In this document: in pieces, positions 7,073-10,156 of the stretch
How the letters are laid out: every line of letters starts with the position of its first letter
Numbering within the stretch: the first letter of the stretch is position 1
Source: a bacterium
Lineage (GTDB): Bacteria; UBP13; UBA5359
Direction of reading: 5' to 3'
Length of the DNA stretch: 10,156 bases
Assembly: GCA_028699365.1 (NCBI GenBank)
Contig: JAQVUQ010000063.1
Location: 1 to 10,156, forward strand
Program-made: the position numbers and the translations under genes
The notes under the pieces: generated by a model
The model's database searches: none
Told to the model about the DNA's origin: nothing
The model's input: only the letters and a program-made list of their open reading frames with translations

Positions 7073-7102
7073 ATAATATTCCGCGCGGTAAGGGTATGTC
7101 AA
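7073..7102 (-). promoter_or_regulatory. Sigma-A-type promoter of cysK
   Basis: On the minus strand a consensus TTGACA (7097-7102) is followed after an 18-bp spacer by TATTAT (7073-7078), five of six bases. The predicted start is near 7066, leaving a leader of about 50 nt that ends in GGAGG and the ATG. This leader is too short for a T-box or SAM riboswitch, so control is more likely by a DNA-binding protein. Confidence 0.75.
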
Positions 7103-7184
7103 TGCAATTACCCCATTCGCAAGATATTACCCTATAGAGCAAAATCTGGCATGGTAAATTACTGTCTTTAGGCCCCTTCAACGA

Positions 7185-7213
7185 TTGACGGTGTATAGGC
7201 CGGATGGTTTAAT
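7185..7213 (+). promoter_or_regulatory. Sigma-A-type promoter of the corrinoid protein gene
   Basis: TTGACG (7185-7190), a 17-bp spacer and TTTAAT (7208-7213) each match five of six consensus bases. Transcription would start near 7220, giving a leader of about 55 nt with AAGGAGGGA (7261-7269) before the TTG start. It points away from the cysK promoter about 80 bp to its left. Confidence 0.7.
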
Positions 7214-7274
7214 AGGTAAAGATAAGATTATGTGCGGTCTGGCGACTACACGAAAGTATTAAGGAGGGATAAAA

Positions 7275-7910
7275 TTGTCTATTGTTAACGAGATAAGCGA
7301 AGCCCTGTTGGTGGGCAACGCCGCCAAGGTCAAGGAACTGACGGAGAAGGCTCTGGGCGAGGGAGTCAGCCCCAAGGACATCATTCAGCAGGGACTCATA
7401 CCCGGCATGGGTGTTGTAGGCGTGAAATTCAAAAACAACGAATACTACGTGCCCGAGGTTCTGATTGCGGCCAGAGCCATGCATGCCGGTCTGAACATCG
7501 TCAAGCCCATGCTGGCTGACAGCGGCATGGAGCCGGTAGGCAGAATTGCCATCGGCACCGTCAAGGGAGATTTGCACGATATCGGCAAGAATCTGGTGGC
7601 TATGATGCTGGAAGGCGCCGGCTTCGATGTCAATGACCTGGGTATTGATGTAACGGCCGATAAATTTGTCGAGGTGGTTAAGGACGGAAGCGTTGATGTG
7701 ATTGCCATGTCCGCGTTGCTGACAACCACGATGCCCTCCATGGCCGATACCATTAAAGCCCTCGAGGCTGCCGGCCTGCGCGACAAGGTCAAGATAATGA
7801 TCGGCGGTGCCCCCGTTACGCAAAATTACGCCGATGAGATCGGCGCTGACGGCTATTCAGCCGATGCCGCTTCCGCCGTTGATACGGCCAAGGAACTGAT
7901 GGGCGTGTAA
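7275..7910 (+). CDS. Methyltransferase cognate corrinoid protein (MtaC/MtbC/MttC-like)
   Basis: 211 residues from a TTG start 5 bp after AAGGAGGGA; length is normal for the family. These proteins carry cobalamin and shuttle a methyl group between a substrate-specific methyltransferase (for methanol, methylamines, betaine or methoxy compounds) and an acceptor methyltransferase for tetrahydrofolate or coenzyme M. Residues 1-85 are the helical cap domain (YYVPEVLIAARAMHAGL). Residues 90-211 are the Rossmann-type B12 domain: DLHDIGKN (99-106) with His101 as lower cobalt ligand, SALLTTTM (146-153), and GGAPVT (177-182) near the nucleotide tail. No methyltransferase or reactivase gene lies next to it: the divergent neighbour is cysK and the next gene is a surface protein after a strong terminator. 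The substrate therefore cannot be assigned. It has its own promoter and terminator, so it is a single-gene unit. Confidence 0.93.
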   Translation: MSIVNEISEALLVGNAAKVKELTEKALGEGVSPKDIIQQGLIPGMGVVGVKFKNNEYYVPEVLIAARAMHAGLNIVKPMLADSGMEPVGRIAIGTVKGDLHDIGKNLVAMMLEGAGFDVNDLGIDVTADKFVEVVKDGSVDVIAMSALLTTTMPSMADTIKALEAAGLRDKVKIMIGGAPVTQNYADEIGADGYSADAASAVDTAKELMGV

Positions 7911-7931
7911 CCCTCTCAGGCAATACGAAGC

Positions 7932-7968
7932 GAAAAGCAGGGATGGGTCACCATCCCTGCTTTTCTGT
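7932..7968 (+). terminator. Intrinsic terminator after the corrinoid gene
   Basis: A perfect 15-bp stem, GAAAAGCAGGGATGG (7932-7946) and CCATCCCTGCTTTTC (7951-7965), with the 4-nt loop GTCA. The right arm ends in CTTTTCT. It starts 21 bp after the corrinoid stop codon and separates it from the sigma-54-driven gene downstream. Confidence 0.9.
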
Positions 7969-7969
7969 A

Positions 7970-8057
7970 TCCTGAACTCCTGAACCTGCAAATGTGCCTC
8001 CACGCTTAACAACCGGCTTGCACTTCTGACTTCTTGACTTCTGACTTCTGTCTTCTA
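7970..8057. repeat. Heptanucleotide-repeat element, intergenic (copy B)
   Basis: TCCTGAAC occurs twice in tandem (7970-7985). A core from 7977 to about 8036 aligns with 1918-1976 inside the protease gene, with a few substitutions and two single-base indels by eye; both share CTCCTGAACCTGCAAA and GCTTAACAAC. It ends in 7-bp tandem units ACTTCTG, ACTTCTT, (G), ACTTCTG, ACTTCTG, TCTTCTA (8022-8057). It fills the space between the terminator and the sigma-54 promoter. Confidence 0.8.
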
Positions 8058-8064
8058 AATATAC

Positions 8065-8080
8065 TTGGCACACATTTTGC
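8065..8080 (+). promoter_or_regulatory. Sigma-54 (RpoN) -24/-12 promoter of the surface protein gene
   Basis: TTGGCACACATTTTGC fits the RpoN consensus YTGGCAC-N5-TTGC: the -24 GG is at 8067-8068 and the -12 GC at 8079-8080, with the required 10 bp between. Transcription should start near 8092, giving a 52-nt leader that carries a small GCGG-TTAT-CCGC hairpin (8101-8112) and GGGAGG (8130-8135) before the ATG. Such promoters need an AAA+ activator bound upstream; no activator gene is in the window. Confidence 0.75.
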
Positions 8081-8143
8081 CGCCCATACTCACCGCAGGA
8101 GCGGTTATCCGCGCTCTTAACGACTGATAGGGAGGTATGGGGT

Positions 8144-10156
8144 ATGATTTTCAGAAGGCTGAGAAAGATGTACCTGGCTCTAGCCGTCTTAGTATGCCTG
8201 CAATCGGGACCGGCGTGTCCGTTGCTGCCGGCAGCCGTGTCGGCCGGCCCGAATGCGACGGCTGCAGGGGTGAAGACGGCTATAGCCGTGCCGGTTGATT
8301 ACAGCGGCAGCCGGCCGGGTCTGGACGAGAGGACGGTGGCGGCTTTAGCACGTAATTATGCCGCAGCACATGCTCAAGACAGTATTATATACCTGCGCGG
8401 CAGCAGGGAAGAAGCGCTTATCGAAGCCAGAGAGGCAGGCGCTACAGATCTGATCGTTACAGAGATACTACGCTGTGCTGCGGGTGCATCCAGGACGATT
8501 ACGCTGGAACTGGCACTCTTTGCTTTGGATGTCAAAAGCGGTAAGGTGAAGGCCGCTTCCTTTAGCGCCGGCAACGGCAAGGTTCGCCCCGGCGGTTCCA
8601 CTTCCGCTAATTTACAGATCGATGAAGCCCTGGACAGGGCTTTACGGGCGGCGATTGCCGAATTGGATCGCGGTAAACTGAACAACGGAAGGATCGAAGC
8701 TTGTCTGAGTGGGGAGTATAAGTTGAAGCTGCAATCGCCGGCAAAAGAGGGCGTGAGAGTAGTCTCCTTCAACGGTACCCACGCCAACGGCATAATGAAG
8801 ATCAGAAGTGCCGGCAAACAGGAGGCGACGGCTGAACTGGTGGCGTCATTCTCCACACCTCAGCAGGGAGATGCCGTTCTGGTTCAGACAGGTGACGTAT
8901 CTACCCGACAAAACACCTCCGGCAAATCAAAATGGGTCGTCGGGGCACTGGTTCTTCTGGGCGCGGTAGCTCTATCGGGCAACGGCGGTAACGGAAGCGT
9001 CATGCCGGCAGATGAGGAGTTGACCATTAATATCGTTCCCGGCAACGGCGTTGTCCATCTCAACTGGAGTTCTCCAGCACAGAATCCTGATGCCTATGTC
9101 GTATATCGCAGGATTGCTGTGGCAACGAGTTCCGGTATCGGCAGGACAAGGGCCGGGCGTACAATCTTAAGGCAGACTCGAAACGTGCCTGTTCGGGTTG
9201 AAAGCCAGGAAGAAGGTTCTGCAACTGACAGGCCGTCACCCGATAAACAGGGTTACGAGCGTCTGATTCAAACTGCGGGCAACGTGAATTCTTACGACGA
9301 TTACTCGGTAGTAAATGGAAGCGTGTATGAGTATGGCGTTTCCTATATTAAAAACGGGGTCGAGAGCCGGCTCAGCGTCTGCAGCAGGAGGGCCTGTCCT
9401 GACGGATCTTTACCTGTTGTTACTATAATGACAGGACCTGCTGACGGTTCAGTTATCGATTACAGTGATGTCACGTTTACCTGGCAAGGCGAGGATGCTG
9501 TTACTTCACCTGATAATATACGCTTTGCTTTCTGTATGGATGGTGATCTTCCCGTAAACTATAATGGCGATAGATCGGTAAACTATACCGGTCTGGCCGA
9601 TGGTGTGCATGAATTCAGGATAAGAGCTGTCGATGAGGCCGGCAACGTCGGTGATGTGGTCAGTCGTAGCTTTACCGTTACTACGGGCAACCAGGAGAGG
9701 CATCCTGAAGTTACGATAGAATCGGTTACTCCCAATCCGACGGCCGGCAGCCAGACCGTAACAGTGACAGCCAGGGCTGTCGCTTTCAATGGAGCGGAGA
9801 TCGTTGCCGGATACGTCATTGCGGACAATCCTCTGGTAGGCGATCCCGGTTGGGGCACACTCTCCGTAACACGTCAGCAGGATGGAAGTTATCGCCTTGA
9901 AGGCACTTACGATGTGAGCGGGTTGTCGGAAGGTCAGCACAACATCTATGTGCGTGCCGTAGACAGCCATGAACTATGCAACGTAAGCCAGCCGTTCTCG
10001 ATTCAGGTGAGCGGCGTGAATCCCCCGCCGGTTCAACTGGTACCGGACAGCGGCTTGAGAGAAGCCATACTGGCAAAGCTGGGTTTTTCCGGGGATCACG
10101 AATTGACCGTCGCCGATCTTCAAGGCATGAGCGGAGAACTGTCAGCGCATAATAAG
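8144..10156 (+). CDS. Large secreted multi-domain protein with FN3/Ig-like modules and internalin-like LRR start; 3' end outside window
   Basis: The frame is open from ATG 8144 (GGGAGG 8 bp upstream) to the right edge; 671 residues are visible. Residues 1-34 are a signal peptide (RRLRK, hydrophobic core, likely cleavage at AVSA/G). Residues ~43-145 look like a small alpha/beta domain of the TolB/CsgG N-terminal kind (AIAVPVDYSG, GATDLIVTEIL, ALFALDVKSGKV), a tentative likeness. A single hydrophobic segment at 264-280 (WVVGALVLLGAVALSG) is followed by a glycine/asparagine stretch. Residues ~290-420 are FN3-like (VVHLNWSSPAQNPDAYVVYRR, then VYEYGVSYIKNG), with a ~55-residue basic, low-complexity insertion. 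Ig-like modules follow at ~424-515 (GLADGVHEFRIRAVDEAGN) and ~520-624 (GLSEGQHNIYVRAVDS). Residues 630-671 (VPDSGLREAILAKLGFSG, LTVADLQGM) match the cap that opens internalin-type leucine-rich repeats. It likely acts at the cell surface in adhesion or binding; the partner is unknown. Anchor motifs would lie beyond the window. Confidence 0.88.
   Translation, partial: MIFRRLRKMYLALAVLVCLQSGPACPLLPAAVSAGPNATAAGVKTAIAVPVDYSGSRPGLDERTVAALARNYAAAHAQDSIIYLRGSREEALIEAREAGATDLIVTEILRCAAGASRTITLELALFALDVKSGKVKAASFSAGNGKVRPGGSTSANLQIDEALDRALRAAIAELDRGKLNNGRIEACLSGEYKLKLQSPAKEGVRVVSFNGTHANGIMKIRSAGKQEATAELVASFSTPQQGDAVLVQTGDVSTRQNTSGKSKWVVGALVLLGAVALSGNGGNGSVMPADEELTINIVPGNGVVHLNWSSPAQNPDAYVVYRRIAVATSSGIGRTRAGRTILRQTRNVPVRVESQEEGSATDRPSPDKQGYERLIQTAGNVNSYDDYSVVNGSVYEYGVSYIKNGVESRLSVCSRRACPDGSLPVVTIMTGPADGSVIDYSDVTFTWQGEDAVTSPDNIRFAFCMDGDLPVNYNGDRSVNYTGLADGVHEFRIRAVDEAGNVGDVVSRSFTVTTGNQERHPEVTIESVTPNPTAGSQTVTVTARAVAFNGAEIVAGYVIADNPLVGDPGWGTLSVTRQQDGSYRLEGTYDVSGLSEGQHNIYVRAVDSHELCNVSQPFSIQVSGVNPPPVQLVPDSGLREAILAKLGFSGDHELTVADLQGMSGELSAHNK

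Noticed and set aside
7018-7200. T-box or SAM riboswitch ahead of cysK
   Set aside because: The predicted transcript start leaves about 50 nt of leader, too short, and no T-box sequence or terminator hairpin is visible there.
8144-8250. Lipoprotein signal in the large secreted protein (Cys18 or Cys25)
   Set aside because: Neither cysteine has a proper lipobox (AVLVC and SGPAC), while AVSA at 31-34 is a good signal peptidase I site.
8374-8856. Open frame of 160 codons on the minus strand
   Set aside because: It is antisense to the continuous frame of the large secreted protein, which has a signal peptide, ribosome binding site and promoter.

Overview
The window looks like chromosomal DNA of an anaerobic, spore-former-type Firmicute (Clostridia; a Peptococcaceae/Desulfotomaculum-like lineage is a reasonable guess, not proven). 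The evidence is a MurT/GatD pair that amidates peptidoglycan stem peptides, strong AGGAGG-type ribosome binding sites with some TTG/GTG starts, an RsbU/SpoIIE-type phosphatase, a cobalamin-binding methyltransferase corrinoid protein typical of anaerobic methylotrophic or acetogenic metabolism, and a sigma-54 promoter. No rRNA, tRNA, CRISPR array, transposase or phage gene was seen.

Layout. 1-845: 3' part of a PP2C-type phosphatase gene (+). 814-2067: secreted M48 zinc metalloprotease (-), tail-to-tail with the phosphatase and overlapping it by 32 bp; the DNA for its N-terminal linker is made of heptanucleotide repeats. 2171-4319: murT-gatD operon (+), peptidoglycan D-glutamate amidation. 4473-6074: a two-gene unit with a small GlsB/YeaQ-type membrane protein and a PRC-barrel protein carrying three C-terminal copies of a short repeat. 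6100-7017: cysteine synthase (-), facing the previous unit across a perfect hairpin. 7018-7274: divergent control region with a good promoter on each strand. 7275-7910: corrinoid protein (+), closed by a textbook intrinsic terminator. 7970-8057: second copy of the heptamer-type repeat. 8065-8080: a near-perfect -24/-12 (sigma-54) promoter. 8144 to the window end: a large secreted multi-domain protein (signal peptide, N-terminal alpha/beta region, one hydrophobic segment, FN3/Ig-like modules, start of an internalin-like leucine-rich-repeat domain), cut by the window edge.

How the genes fit together. Much of the window concerns the cell envelope: peptidoglycan amidation, an exported protease, a membrane stress-type protein with its PRC-barrel partner, and a large surface or exported protein. 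Cysteine synthase and the corrinoid protein are metabolic and share a divergent promoter region. The points most worth a second look are (1) the sigma-54 promoter in front of the large surface protein, (2) a dispersed repeat found both between genes and inside the coding sequence of the exported protease, (3) the three-fold repeat module of the PRC-barrel protein and (4) the C-terminal domain of the protease. No clearly undescribed defence or mobile system was found.
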